Source of the DNA: Antedon mediterranea
Lineage: Eukaryota > Echinodermata > Crinoidea > Comatulida > Antedonidae
Assembly: GCF_964355755.1 (NCBI RefSeq)
Contig: NC_092676.1
Location: 24,100,288-24,164,287, forward strand
DNA length: 64,000 nucleotides
Direction of reading: 5' to 3'
The translations under genes were made by a program, and so were the position numbers. Each line of letters begins with the position of its first letter. Positions within the stretch are counted from its first letter, which is position 1. Of the stretch, positions 1-14,400 are shown piece by piece. The notes beneath the pieces were generated by a model. It was given only the letters and a program-made list of their open reading frames with translations. It was not told where the DNA came from and searched no databases.

Positions 1-196
1 ATACAGTACAACCTTTTTATTAAAAGGACACCTTTTAAGCTTAAAAGCTCTGTCTACACTATCAAACTAGTGTGATTATAGCATTTATTAATTTCATCAA
101 TATTTATATAATTTTATTTACTTTTTTTACCCAATAGCACAAGTTTTACCACTTTATTAATCTTTCAATTTATCATTATTAACTTACAGTATCATG

Positions 197-350
197 TAAA
201 GCTCTGTCTACACTATCAAACTAGTGTGTGATGTGCCCAAATATTGTAGTGATATACTCAAATATGGTAGTGATATGACATCATCATGTCCATATATGGG
301 CACATCACATTTTTTGTCCCATAACGTTTGATAGTGTAGACAGAGCTTTA
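197..350. mobile_element. Foldback MITE, representative full copy
   Basis: Left end TAAAGCTCTGTCTACACTAT, right end GTTTGATAGTGTAGACAGAG + CTTTA: the two halves are inverted copies, so the whole element can fold on itself. The centre has TATGGTAGTGATATGACATC and ATCATGTCCATATATGGGCA. It carries no ORF. A partial left end lies at 41-75. Confidence 0.93.
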
Positions 351-1456
351 GAGACCCAATAAAGTGTCCCCTTAATGGGCGTTGGCCATAGCATTATGAC
401 ATATGCCCTTTGTTAAACAGGAACATGTACCCTTAATAGGGCCATGTGTTCTATTGTAATTGGTATTGCATGGATGATTTATTTATATGCTGTATTACAA
501 TGATAAATATATTACTTTTTGTAGTGGAATTGCAATAAAGTTTATGACCTTTAAAACTATATTTTGCCATTTATATGGTCAAAGTTTCAACAATTTGTTG
601 TCAATAAATATTAATTTATTTCTAAATCCGTTCTCAAATTAGTTTATATAATTTTATCCCATATTCAATATCATAGTTGGCTGGAGTCATTGCCATATTC
701 CTTAAAAAAATTACAGGGTTGAGGAACTTTGCAATAATATTTTGGTACAAAGCTAAAAGAAGTTGATTTCTATTTTTGCTCAATTTAAATTCACAATGTT
801 CGGAACACAGGACAGTAACCTTTTACTAAAGTAGATCTCCTGTACTGCTGTCAGAACTTTATATAGAAACGATTAAAATTGTCACGGTTGAATGCACCGC
901 TAATCAACAACCGAGTTAATCCAATCACATCGTTTCATTTATCACATCTCTTTGCATTTGCCTTACAAATTAACTGATAATATAAACGGAAGAATTATCT
1001 TAAAATCTTCACACAATATTTTGATTTTTAACTAATCGTCCATATTTGTGTTAAATTCAGGAAATCGGTTAAAGGGGTATGGGATGGGAGTTGTTCAAGC
1101 ATAACTTAATCTAATTTATTCATTTGACCTTTGTACTCCTTACTATTCCATGAACTGTCAAACATTATTTATTGAAATTTACTTTTAGTAAATATATCAT
1201 TCATAATTTTATATGATATTTCGTGATGCTTTAAGGAAATAATTTCAAGAATCCAACCAAAATTGTATTGATCTAGTTTTGTAGCAGGTTCTCATTATCT
1301 GTGTCTATATAATTTGCCCAGTATCAAGGTAAAATCTGTAATACAGTATCACATCATATGTGGTGCCTGTATCATAGGCTATAAGCTTATTATAGCTTAT
1401 TTTGTATAATTAATAATATTTCCATTATAAATCTATGTTCCACAAACACTAAACTC

Positions 1457-1540
1457 TGATGATGTCATATCACTACCATATTTGGGCACATCACACTTTT
1501 TTTGTCAAACTGTAGTTTGATAGTGTAGACAGAGCTTTAG
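1457..1540. mobile_element. Foldback MITE, right half only
   Basis: GATGATGTCATATCACTACC to GATAGTGTAGACAGAGCTTT, lacking the left half. Confidence 0.85.
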
Positions 1541-2222
1541 TTTGCCGACCCAGTTAATTTCTTATGTACTCATTCAATTATATGCACATTTATGTTAATT
1601 TTTTCTTTCTGAGGTTTTATAAATATTTTGCAATATTTCATAATGAGAAAAGATATTTTCTTTTCATGTTCCACATCATTTTTCCACAAACCTTAGTTCG
1701 TTGACCCAGTTAATATATTCTCCTCCTCGTAAATTAAAAATAAGCAATCATGTTCTTTTATGTTTGACCTTACGGTGACCCTTTAATTGTGTGATAACAT
1801 TCAAGACTGAATCCATATTAAGTGTTGATTATTTTTGCTGCAGATCCAAATTTACGTATATTAGAGACTTTGTTATTTTACCTTTTATTGTACCTTATTC
1901 TATTAATCTTGGTTTATCCGTATCTTTGACATAATGTTTATATTAATTATCTTTAATCGCTTTTTATCTTAAAAGCTTTGTAAATTACCAAACTAATTTC
2001 ATTACTCCAGATACGACTAAAAGGCTTTCCAATTAAATGTTCTTTTGTATTTTTCTCTACCTTTAAAAAAAAAAAAAAATTCTAAATTCTTGATTGAAAA
2101 AAGAAATTTTACTATGAAGTTGAATACCTTTCTCAAAGAGTAGAATGAAATTTACCACAAATTGTGTTATTAAATTAATACAGTTATTTTAAAATATTTC
2201 TCTTTTTTAAAACAAAAATAAG

Positions 2223-2495
2223 AATGCACTGACTCAAGAGTTAGACCGTACCCGTAAAGCTCTCGACGAAATCCAGCTTGAAAAGGAACGGTTAGAAGAA
2301 GATTACGATCGTTATCGTATCGAGCATAAGTCATTAAATCGGCCAATGTCTTCAGATGTCATGCCCACTGTGCCGGATGTGGTTATAGGGAACGCAACTC
2401 AGGAAGTAGATATGGATATAAGCGGGATGACTGGTGGAGTAATTAGACGTCCGCAAAAGGGCCGGCTACAGGCTCTGCAAGATGATCCGTCTAGG
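2223..2495 (+). CDS. PPFIA: Liprin-alpha exon: coiled-coil end and linker
   Basis: The exon has 91 codons, phase 0 at both ends, with acceptor AG at 2221-2222 and donor GTGAG at 2496. It reads as a charged helix ([20 protein letters not shown]) followed by a less ordered segment with [11 protein letters not shown] and [10 protein letters not shown]. Upstream exons are outside the window, so the phase at its start was chosen from the open frame and from similarity. Confidence 0.93.
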
Positions 2496-5400
2496 GTGAG
2501 ATGCGGTTTTGTAATCAGTATTAACATACTTCATTTTCTCTATCTTGTCATATTCATCATCTACTCTTACTTTATCTGAATCATCATCATTATTCATTTT
2601 CTTATGATCATCTCCACTACCTCCATGGTGATGACATCATTATTATTGACATGATATGATGTCATCACCACGCAGTGACAACCATGATATCACCAACACC
2701 ATGATCTTTGACACCAAACCACTATGATATTAGGGTGCTTTCGATTTATGACGACAGAGAACCGACCTAGGTCAGATCAATTGATGTTCGTCGGTCATCG
2801 TCTGGACCTAGAAACCAGCAATCCTGTGTCGAGATGAGGAGTGAGAATACGCCTCCCAATATCTTCACATGATCACCATGAACTAACATGATATAGCTTG
2901 GTCGTCGGTCATCAATTGTCAAAAATAAAAACTTTCCTAATGAATGTCATGACCACCACCAATCATCACCACAATCATTGTTACCATAATTACCATCATT
3001 CTATCAATATCAACCTCATCATGATTATATCATCTCTAATATTTTGAATTTATCAAGGCTATCAGATTTATTCTATTAGTAATTCTTGTAACTTCAATCA
3101 ACTCATTTCGAAATAAGAAAAAAATGTAAAAACTATTTAGAAATGATTGTAATAAGAAATGATGGTTCAAAATTTGAAATTAATTTAATAAAAAAAAACT
3201 TTTCTTCCATTGCTTGAGGATACAAATCTAACATGTCTAGTTTTTCTATCATAGTCTCTTAAAATGATTCTGTTAATATTTGACTTTTAAAAAAGCATTT
3301 ACTTAATACTTAATAGTAGAACTTATCAATTTATGAAATAAAATATAACTGACTTTAATACATTTATAAAAAAAATTGTATACAGTAGCACTTACTGAAG
3401 ATTGCGTTTGATCATCTTTGTTTACTGTCAAACTTATCAATCAAATTTGACAACAAAAAACCAAACGCAACAGGAAATTTTGTTTCCTTCAAAATTGATA
3501 AATTAAAGTATACATTCAATAAAAGGATATACATACATTACACATAATAAACCCCAAGTCTTAAAATGTATTATAGAGAGAGTTATAATATGGCGTAAAT
3601 TGAAATCGGAATAGCATCAATTCGAGTGGTCTTTCACACGTGTTCCGGCACGAATCCGGTCCGGCGCCTGCAAATCAAATCAAACGCCATTGTTTCATTT
3701 TCATGATGCCAATCAATAAGTGTGTAATCTCGTAAAAACAAAACATTGGCGTTTGATTCCACAAACCATAGTCAAACAATCTGTCTTCTCTGTGTGGGTT
3801 GTGTGCACCCACACAAGAAATACATCTTTCAGAGAAATTTTTTTAAGAACCACTTTTTTGTTTTTTGTTGTTACATTTTAGGTAAACACATTAAATGAGC
3901 AGGAATGGGAGAAGGCAGAGCAAGCGAATGTTCTCGCAAACATAGCTCAAGCTTTTGAGAGTGACGATGGCGGTATAGCGAGGGACGAAAGCGAGACTGT
4001 GTTTGGTGCTGTTGATATGTTATCTCCACAGGGTCATACCGATGCACAGACGCTAGCGGCTATGTTACAGGAACAACTGGATGCAATCAATAAAGAAATT
4101 ATGTAAGTACTGTTTTTTTTCTTGTTTGTAGCAATTTTAGTGAAAATCTTGAGGAACTAGGTTGTACACTGTTGGGGCTAATTTGGCCTCTGTAGAACTG
4201 GCTTTACCCACATTTTCAATACTTGAATAACTAATAAATTAAAGTACAATTAGATTTTAAATAAATGGAAGTATTACCGATAGTTGTTATTTAAATAATT
4301 GTTCTTCAAACAAATGATATTGTAGGCTCATACAAGAAGAGAAATTCACGACGGAACAGCGTGCAGAAGAGATTGAACATCGTGTAGGTAGCATCGACAA
4401 TGTTGGTGTGTTTGGCACGAACCGATCCAGCTCCTGGAGGTCAGAGCCACAGATGCTGACCCGCTCTCTCCCAGGTAGCATGTTAATTAACCTGGATAGG
4501 GAGGTAAGGTCGCCGCCAGGGAGCGGGGCATCGACGCCAAAGGCTAATCGACATGATTTTCTTGGAAATAAACACAGTGCTAGTCAGCCCCAAATTTCTC
4601 TTACAGTTGATAAGGTGAGAAAATCTAAATATAATTCATATTTAAACCCTGTTTTTGTATATTTTTTGAAGTGGTTTTACATTTGACCCCTCAGTTATTT
4701 CTTTTTATATCTCGTGCCTTGCTACTTAATGGCGATCCTTTGTTGACTTGTGAACACCATAGTATGCTCATGTTATGTTTTTTTTTTCCTTTTTATACTT
4801 TGTTTTTAATGCGTTTACTTACACTTTTCACACATCTGAGAATATGTTTCTGTCTTTAAAATATAAATTTATTCACCTTACACTGTCAAAGACTAAACGA
4901 ATTTCTTCTTTGATACACACAGTTGTACTGTAAGTCTATGTATGTTATTTATTGACAGCCCTTAAATACCAATGATATTATCTGTATAAAGACTGTTTTC
5001 CAATACATTAATTTATTTTTATCAACAACAGACATTTTTAAGGGAAAAAATGTTCGCTAATCTATTATTTCCCACTACAAGAGCAAATAGCTGCAATTTT
5101 CATTCTATTGGGTATTTACTGAGTTGTTTGATTTGCATGAGTGCTCACAAATCTGTGAGATTCTTAAAATTGGTTGTGAATTTGTTCGCAGCGTAAAAAA
5201 CTTTTGAAACAACTAATTATTCTGAAACTAAAAATTTGTTGTAGAAATTTAAATTTGGCAAATGGAACTTTGAATGTATCTCGTGGAAAACAGACTTATC
5301 TACAATATTTTAGTTAAAATCTAAACATTACTGATTAGTTCCGTCAAGTTTGTTTACAAAATGATTATATTTAGTTAACACTCGGCATTTGGCCAATTAG

Positions 5401-8400
5401 TCAAGTCAATCTGAGTCTGTTTACACAATTTTAATTAATCTCCAGTTTTTTACACATCTTGAAATGGGGTTATCTATTTTTAGCAATGCTTTCTACATGA
5501 ATTTCAAGTGGTTTTAAAGAAATTGATAAACAAATTTAATCATTTCTGTCTTATTTTGATGTTTGCCAATCTAGTCCTTAATTTTGTTTTTATTTATTTT
5601 TTTTTTTATTAATATTTTTTCTAAAAATATTTTTTACTGATTAAACATGATACTAATTTGTTATTTTGTTTTTTAATTTCTTCATATCATCATTATCTTT
5701 CATTGTTTTCTCATCCTAACCATCAGTACATTCTACAACAAATTCTACATTTTTTCTCACTTATCCAAATTATTAAATATCTATTACTGAGTAGTTTAGT
5801 ATAGTCTTACCATGTATGTTATTAGATACATATCTACATACAGATTGTTATAAATAGTTTAGGCTTTATTTAATTGATCTTTCCTCTATACCTACCTCTT
5901 ATTATGTTTCTCGCATGGCTGAAATGCTTGATGCTGATTGGTTGTGTTGTCTTCTTAGTCCGATACGTCAACACCGCCCTCTTCGCCTGACGGTTTTCCT
6001 GTACGCTCCATGTCCCTCTCTGAATCTCAGCTTCGTTATTGGCAAAAGGTAGAGCCAGCTGTTATTACTGTATAGCATGATTCTAAAGTGTTGCTTGGCC
6101 TATTACCTATTGCATGATCACCAAATATTCCAGGAATAAAAAAACTATATAACTATATTTTATACTTCCATATTTTGTTTGAATGCATATAGCTTGCACT
6201 TTTATTTATGATATGCTATTATAATATATATAGAAGAAATAAATTGTAAAAATAAGCTAAAATAACATATAATACTGTCATTTTTTGCACACATCATTTT
6301 TATATACTGCACAGATATATTGATTAACCTATTTCTTGAAATGTGATTAGGAAATAAAGGTCAAATGTTAACCTCTCTTCACACCTAGATTTACCAAATT
6401 GATTGCTATTTATGGTTGTTGTTGTACAATCAAATACTAATCATTCAACTTGATTTTCAATCATATGTTGTGTTTATTTTAAACTAGTTGAAACATAGCT
6501 TTCTAGTAGAAATAAGTAACTATGTTTTATTAATAATTGTGATGATTATAGTGTAAAGGGACATTATTTCACTTTTTATAATACCAATCAAAAACATGTG
6601 AAGCTTACAATACATTGAGCATAAAATTGAATTCGGTTTAATATTCAGTTGCATAAAGAAGAACAAAATCTGTTTTATATGTAGAACTACATTGTGTAAT
6701 AATATAACATAGATATATTGGAGTTTATACCTCAAAACAGCAAGAACTTTTATTGTAATCCCTATAATAGGAGTTTGTACAAATAGGCTAAAAGATACAG
6801 TAACTCGACTTGAGAGTTACAAAATCTCTGTATATTAATTTTGATAGCTCTTAAAGGAGGTGGGAGATAGGGGAGGAGAAAACATATTTGCTGATATTTC
6901 TCGTTCTTAAAGTGAATCAGTTTTATTTGCTTGCAAAATGTTGCATTCTGTTTATGAGATATATGGATATAATGTAATGCAACCTGTAAGATGCCATAGC
7001 ATAGTGTGTGTACCATACTTGCATGTTACCATTATAATTAACAAGGCAGCACTGTGAAAGAGCATACCCCTGAAACAATGTCGCATTGTACATATTTCAT
7101 ACAGAGACTCTGCCATTGAAAAATAATACGCTCATAATTGGACACCCGCTGGCCATATTTTTCTCTATCCGGGTCGCCCACTAGCCATAAAAAGGTGCGC
7201 ATACTTGCCAAACCTATCCAACCCTATAGAAAGAGCATACCCCTGAAACATAGTTAACCATATTTGTTTGTTATAAATAATGGATAATATGCATCCATAT
7301 GCCAGGGCAGAGCTGTCAAAGAACCTTCTGAGATATCTTTAAAGCTTGATTCTCACTTGGACGAAAGGACGTAAACGTTCCGCAAGTAATTGGACCAATC
7401 ATGATAAGATAGGTCAATTGTGATTGGTAAACTCACTTGCGATGCGCATACTGTATGCCCTGTATGCCATTGTGCTGTGTGTTGTGCATACGCCATTGCG
7501 TTGCGTCCAAGTGGCAACCAAGCTTTACAAGGTCGAACGGATAAACAAACTTGGTTAAAACATAACCCCCTTTTGAGGATGTGATAAAATAAATTACTAA
7601 CTTGTTGCAAGTTATTGTTTACATTTCTAGTAAAAATTTGACAACAAATAATATAAGAAGTACATTATGTATTAGTAGAATAGATGTATCAACCTTTAGA
7701 TGAATGATACACGTTTTGTAGGTTTGTTTATATGCTTGTACATGTGTGTGTGTGTGTATGTTTGTGTCTAAAGCCCTGTCTATACTATCAAACTTTATGT
7801 AACAAAAAAATGTGATGTGCCCATTATGGACATGTTGATGTCATATCACTACCATATTTGGGGATATCACTACCGTATTTGGGTACATCAAATTTTTTTT
7901 TTTTCAAACTAGTTTGATAGTGTAGGCAGAGCTTAATACACATAATATTCATGTGTGATAACATAATAATATTGCCTGTAGTTATCTGATGTTTATGTAT
8001 TATTAACACATTCAGTGCCATCTTTGTAAACATTTCTGACAACATTAATTACGATACAAAGTAAATTTTCTCCCGTGAGATATCATTGTTTTGTTATTAT
8101 GATCATGTTGCGTACATCATTACGGTGGCACGTAGGTAAAAAATGTTCTCAAAATAGTTCATAGACTAATTAAGCCCAGTCACTCACGAAGATGCGATTA
8201 AACTTATTATAGATGTGCATTAAAATGACAGAATTTTCAACCAACTGCGTAATTTTATTCTGAACAAACAGCTGTTCCGTCACATGTTATATGAAATTTT
8301 AATGTAATGTAAACATACCAATGCACTTATTGTTTATGGCTGAATATAATCCCATGTTCGAGTATAATCCCACCCACTTAATTTAGGCTAAATTCTGGCG

Positions 8401-11400
8401 CAAGAGTTTTGTATAAACAATCCAAGTATTATCCCACCCAACCCCCTAAATTTAGGCGTAATTCTGGCATAAGAGTTTTGTATAAACAATCCAAGTATTA
8501 TCCCATCCAACCCCCTAAATTTAGGCTTAATTCTGGCACAAGAGTTTTGTATAAACAATCCAAGTATAATCCCACCCAATTTGGACCCCCTTAATTTAGG
8601 CTAAATTCTGGCACAAGAGTTTTTGTAAATAAATAATTCAAGTATAATCACACACTCTATCTTTTCCCAAATTTCATACCTTTGGGACTCGGTCATTTAC
8701 AATATATTTTCTCCCTCTATTAAAATCTGTCTTAAAACAAGTTGAATCATTTAAGAAGCTTGCGTCACAAGATATGTAAGCATACTGTGGCAGTGACTGT
8801 GTTTACTATACGTAAATACAGTATGTTTATATGTGTGTGTTTACATAAATGTTTGTACTATATGTTTGCATTGATTATGTTTGTATTATGAATACTTGAC
8901 TAACGAATGGTGGTAGTTTAGGTGCTTTAATGACAATAATATAATGACAATAACAATTAACTCTACTTATCATTCATTGAAATTCTTTTGGTCTAATAAT
9001 AACTAAATAAAGTGTCATCTGTATATAATTACCAAATATTTATATTAGTGAAATTATATAATGTAATAGTATTTGTTCTTATTCAAAATGTGACATTTTA
9101 TTAACTAGAAAATGCATTTTTACTAACACAACTAAAAAAGAATATTACATTGTTTTTTAAATGAAGGGGAGAAATGGGTATATAGGCATGCTGGTTATTA
9201 ACCGAGTGTACATGTATGCATTGGAATAGATAAACCCGACAAATTCATAATACGTCTAAAGCCTTTTAAGACCCAGACTGAGGAGTAATATGCCCCTTTG
9301 TTGTATTAATCATTGTGATAATATGATTTATTACGTTTGAAATTCCCAGGGCAATTATAGAGGAGAAAGCCAAGAGGAATTTAGGCCGATTCGTTGTGAA
9401 TCTAGTCCTCCCGTTTCGCCAAAACAAGACCATCCAGAAAAAGGTGCAACGTTAACGGTTGACGTTGACGAGGAGCAACGAAGGTATGTGGTATTTTATA
9501 ACTTACTTTTAATTCCTTACTTTGAAATTAAAGTATCTAGCCTGTTTCTCAATTGGGTACAGTAGTCTATTTCGTGCTTAGCTTACCTAGATAAACCAAA
9601 AAATGCCATATTCTCCTTGAAGAGTGAGCTATACTCGAAAAGTAGAAAATTCATTGAACACCCTCTCCATAAATGGTCCAGTCCAATTTGATAAAATAGA
9701 GTTCAAGGAACATTCTAATTAAGCACAACGATTTATTGTTACATTATTTACTTCATTAAACCAGATATTGGGGGAAATTTCCCTGCATGTAATTAATCCA
9801 TTTTCTTGATGCAATAAATCTCTGGTTTGTTTATTGTTGTCTACGAAAACTGTGACAAACAATCATATTCACTTCAATTGTAGAGTAATTATAAATTTAG
9901 AATGAATGTTAACATTTCTATTGGTATGTTCTATTAAATGCCTTCTTCAAGTTCAAGTTCAAGTTCAAAAAACATTTATTTATTCAACAATGGCATTATA
10001 CAATAATATAATTATAGGTGTGTACATAAATGAAAACATAGTAATAAGCCATCATTTGGGGTCTTCTCTAGAAGAAAACAAGTTTCTTGTCTCGAGAAAG
10101 ACCCCAGAAACAATACACATACATTTAAACTAATACAATTTACTACATAAAATAATAAATAAAAACAAAAACGATGAAATAAAAATACTTTCAGTGTACT
10201 ACAATCCATAGTATATTTTATTGAAATAACTATGTCATATTATTTTAGATATTCTGCATGTGACGTAGGAGTATACATTCCTATTTCACACATGCCAGAA
10301 CTTGTATGTCTATTTACACCTACATTTTTACATCTATTTTTTATATTATCATTATGATTACTATAAAATAAGATGAAATTTACTTTTGTCTATTTATAGG
10401 GATTTCTCTTATTGGGATTTGAATATTGAGTTTGGTATATTGTTAGATAGAAAGTGATTATTTACTAGTCATCTCCACAAACTGTAGCACCAACATACTA
10501 GGCCTAAGCCCCAGTGGGTAATCAAGTTATGATGCATAGTTTGGCGCTGATACCCACAGACACATAATGAACATAACACTAGAGTGACTAAGTGACAAGG
10601 TACCAAATTTCTTGTTACATATAGTATTTCTGTGTGAGAGATAAAAGAGTTTTTACCACACAAACACCAGTTGATAGTAGCATACAATAAAAAAAACAGG
10701 GTTGGTTGGTAAGGTTTATTTTGTGTGGCTACGGTACTGTAAATCTATGACAATCAGAATGGTACTCCTGTGTGAAAAAATTTGTTCTATCTGAGTCTAT
10801 AAACCAGACACAAATACCAGAATCATTGTTATTGTGTGTTGTGGGTACCCACTGGTACTCCTGTGTGAAAATATTTGTCCTTTCTATGTACGTGTGAAGG
10901 CATAAAATAGTACACTGTTTCCAGCTTACAATCAATCTTGAACCCACGTGTCTTGTACCGCAATCACAATGTCTGCACCATCTGCTCTAAATTTATTGAG
11001 AATAGAACACCGACAATAGGATCAATAGTTTTGTCAGATACGTCGATACTTGTTCCAGTTATTTCAAGATGTACAACTGGAAAGTTTAGCAGCTGGGGGT
11101 AAAACAGTCGCCCATGGGTTTAAAGAAATACATCTTCCAACGAAGTTACCATCGTACTGGAAAAAACTCAAGTTACATAGTTATTTTATGCCCTATTTCA
11201 TTATAAACATTATATGCTGGTATAAAGTTTATAGTAAATAAATAAAAAAGCAAATAAATAGATTAAACAAATAAATAAATAGATATACTGTACATATACA
11301 GTACAATGCAAATAAGTTGGTGGCCTCTCACGCAAAGGCAATGCATATGTCAACTTGAGTCAATGACGGCATGATGTCCCCATTCGAGAATGGCTAAATT

Positions 11401-14400
11401 AACAAGAACAAGAAGTATCACATATGTATAGTTCTGAAAAGAGTTTCTCGATGTTTCAATCAATATACTTTGATCGTCCTCAGAAACATTATATTTAGTG
11501 GGATAACTATTTCTTATCATTTATTTTGTGATACTGATTCAGAACGAGCAGTTTGAAGAATTAGTGTAACAACATGAGAGATTTTATATTTTAGTTTGGT
11601 TGTTACATTTCTTTTTCTTCAAAAGTAATGTTAGATCAACCATGTTATATTTTGTAGCATTTTAAAGCCAGTGTTGCCCAATCATATTACAGATCATGGA
11701 TCTCCATGGTAAATATTATTACTCCATCTAACACTAACACTCGATGTGCATCTGTTCACTTGTCAATCAATAATCAATGGTAATCAATAATAATCAATCA
11801 CCTCAGTTTTTTCCTGTAGAAAACTTTATTTACTTTATTGTTTTTTCCTGTTTTTTTTTTCTCTCCTTGTTTTGAAGCTCAAATGTGTCGAGAAACTAAA
11901 TAATATAATATTTTTATTATCAAATGTTAACTTGTTATTTTTTATCGGAAAAGTTTGATACACACTTATATAATAAAGTTTAAAAAAATCAATAAATTAT
12001 TTACAATATCTTAATATTTAAATAATAATTATATCCCATAGAAATTAAATATATGCTATTAGTCTATAGATAGTAATAATAATAATAATAATTTATTTGG
12101 AAGCTATTCAAAGTGAACAAATATTTAAACTTATAATATACAAAAAATAAAGTGATCAATATAAGTTATAATTATACAAATATTTTTTTTTAATAATTAT
12201 CATTAATTTAAACTATGTAAATTAATTATTTATTGATTGACAAGTTTGTATAGAAGTTTTATATCCATTTTTTCATTTTGGTTATAACTGTAAATATTAA
12301 TCATGGGCCACTACCACTGTAATAATAGTAATTTCGCCCAGTTCAACGGACGGCAGACAGCACAGCAAAATTGCACGAGTTTGTGTAGCATTCGAGTATT
12401 TGTTGGTCATATTTACGCAATGTGTTGCAAATTGTCATGAAATTTAACGTAAACACCGAGCATGTGGTGACTAAGTGGTTACCGGGATTAAAAATTGAAG
12501 TTTGTCGAGTTTGCGGCACATTCCATCTAAAGGTCGCATATTTTGTTGTCTTAACACATGAGTCTACAATTGTTTGGTTTATATTTTGATTCTTATAGCA
12601 TTTATTAATTTCATCAATATTTATATAATTTATTATTTACTTTTTTTACCCAATTGTACTTTGCAAGTTTTACCACTTTATTAATCTTTCAATTTATCAT
12701 TATTAACTTACAGTATCATGTAAAGCTCTGTCTACACTATCAAGCTAGTGTGTGTGCCCAAATATGGCAGTGATATGACATCATCATGTCCGTATATGGG
12801 CACATGACATTTTTTTGTCACATAAAGTTTGATGTGTAGACAGAGCTTCAGATTGCATGAATAAATAAATCACATTTGATTTATAGTTTCAGTTATCTTG
12901 GAAAGAATATTCGTTGTTTTAACATTGATATCATTTAAATGTTTATTTATCTTGATATTTGTTTATCCTTACAATTCATTCAATTCATAAAAGAGTTTAA
13001 TTACATTTCTAATACAGTAATACTATTTTATTATTTAATGATCTTTTGAATTTATTCGGTTTCAGTCTTTTTATCATTTATTATTGATATAGATTCTAAA
13101 TTTCACTTATTTCAGATAAATTACCATTCACTCCTTACAATATTTCCTTACATTTCTTATCACTTTTTAGCATCAACACATTCACATCAATTTACAGGGC
13201 CATAGCAATATTATAAATACTTCCTTAGCGACAGATGTATTTTTCTTTGTATGTTTATTGTCTTAATCATACCAAGGAAAATGAATTTCTATTTTAAGTG
13301 GACCAATAAAATTTCGTGAATCTTGAACCACTTTGTATATTAAGCTATCTCTCTACACTATCAAACCAGTTTGACAAGAAAGTGTGATGTGCCCAAATAT
13401 GGTAGTAGTATGCCCAAATATAGTGGTGACATAACATCATCATGTCCATATATTGGCACATCACATTTTTTTGTCACATAACGTTTGATAGTGTAGACAG
13501 AGCTTTAGACGCAACCATATACAAACATATGAACAAACCTACAAAACATGTATCATTCAACTAAAGGTTAATACATTACATTTACTACTATTTTTTTCTA
13601 ATTTGTAATACTTTTGCTTGCTTTTTTTTAAAGGGACTCGTTTGGGAGTGATACAAACACACCAAGTCCACACAGTAGTACAAACAGTAGTCAAGACTCG
13701 CTAACTAAACATCCAAAGAAGCCTTCAGGTCTCAAGGGTTCCCTCGGTAGGTTCTTCGGCAAAAAGGAGAAAACCCTGCGGAGAGTCAGAGATGCCGGTA
13801 AAGATTCCGTGGGACAAGGTAACCAACAGAAACCACACCTGTACCATCCTCTATGTAGCAAAAGAACTTGGCATATTATTATTATTATTGACTCTTATAA
13901 ATCCTTTTTTTTTAAATTCCTTGCTTAAAAAAACGCTTTCTTGCATGAAATTATTAGGGAATTTTGATTTGCATGGCACGACGACAAAGATGACGAAGCA
14001 AAGCAATAGATCGTTAAGAAAGATAATATTTGCATGTCAACAACACAATTCCTTCCCTGGCAACCCGTTCTAAAAGTGCCTGTGGCTCGTCTTGTCTTTG
14101 GCGTTACGCCAAGTAATCGTAAAGACCCTGTATTAGGTAATAATCTACCATCGTAATAGATTTTTCTATGATTGCATGAAAGCAAACAATTCCTTTCATT
14201 TTTATTTCATTAATTTTGATTTATTCTCATGCTTGGTTCTTTTTCTACATGCGGGTGGCAGATGATGATATTTATAAAAAAAAAAATTCATTCCATTACA
14301 AAAAAAAAATAACAAAAACATTGCATTTTAAGATAGTATCCACTTTTACATGGCATAGTTTCACATGATAGCTGCACAAGGGATACAACTTGGGTATGCT

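Larger units (their letters stand above)
1..2222. other. Intron of the liprin-alpha gene (left part beyond the window)
   Basis: No exon could be recognised before the acceptor AG at 2221-2222. The stretch holds a partial foldback relic at 41-75, a full one at 197-350, a 5'-truncated one at 1457-1540, a block at about 80-196 duplicated near 12.6 kb, and a possible pogo-type relic around 352-445. The rest is AT-rich unique-looking sequence. Confidence 0.6.
6049..9349. other. Liprin-alpha intron with a foldback relic and a 69-bp tandem array
   Basis: A 3.3-kb intron. It contains the foldback element at 7769-7936 and the tandem array at about 8345-8650. A phrase beginning AAGAGCATACCCCTGAAACA occurs twice, near 7057 and 7230. 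No coding signal was found. Confidence 0.55.
9484..13633. other. Liprin-alpha intron with several repeat relics
   Basis: A 4.1-kb intron. It holds a dispersed element at 9564-9675, a (GTTCAA)n tract near 9946-9970 joined to a retrotransposon-like AT tail, a duplicated phrase GGTACTCCTGTGTGAAAA at about 10760 and 10855, AATAAT runs near 12073, a CpG-richer island at about 12300-12590, and foldback relics at 12721-12849 and 13340-13508. Confidence 0.55.
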
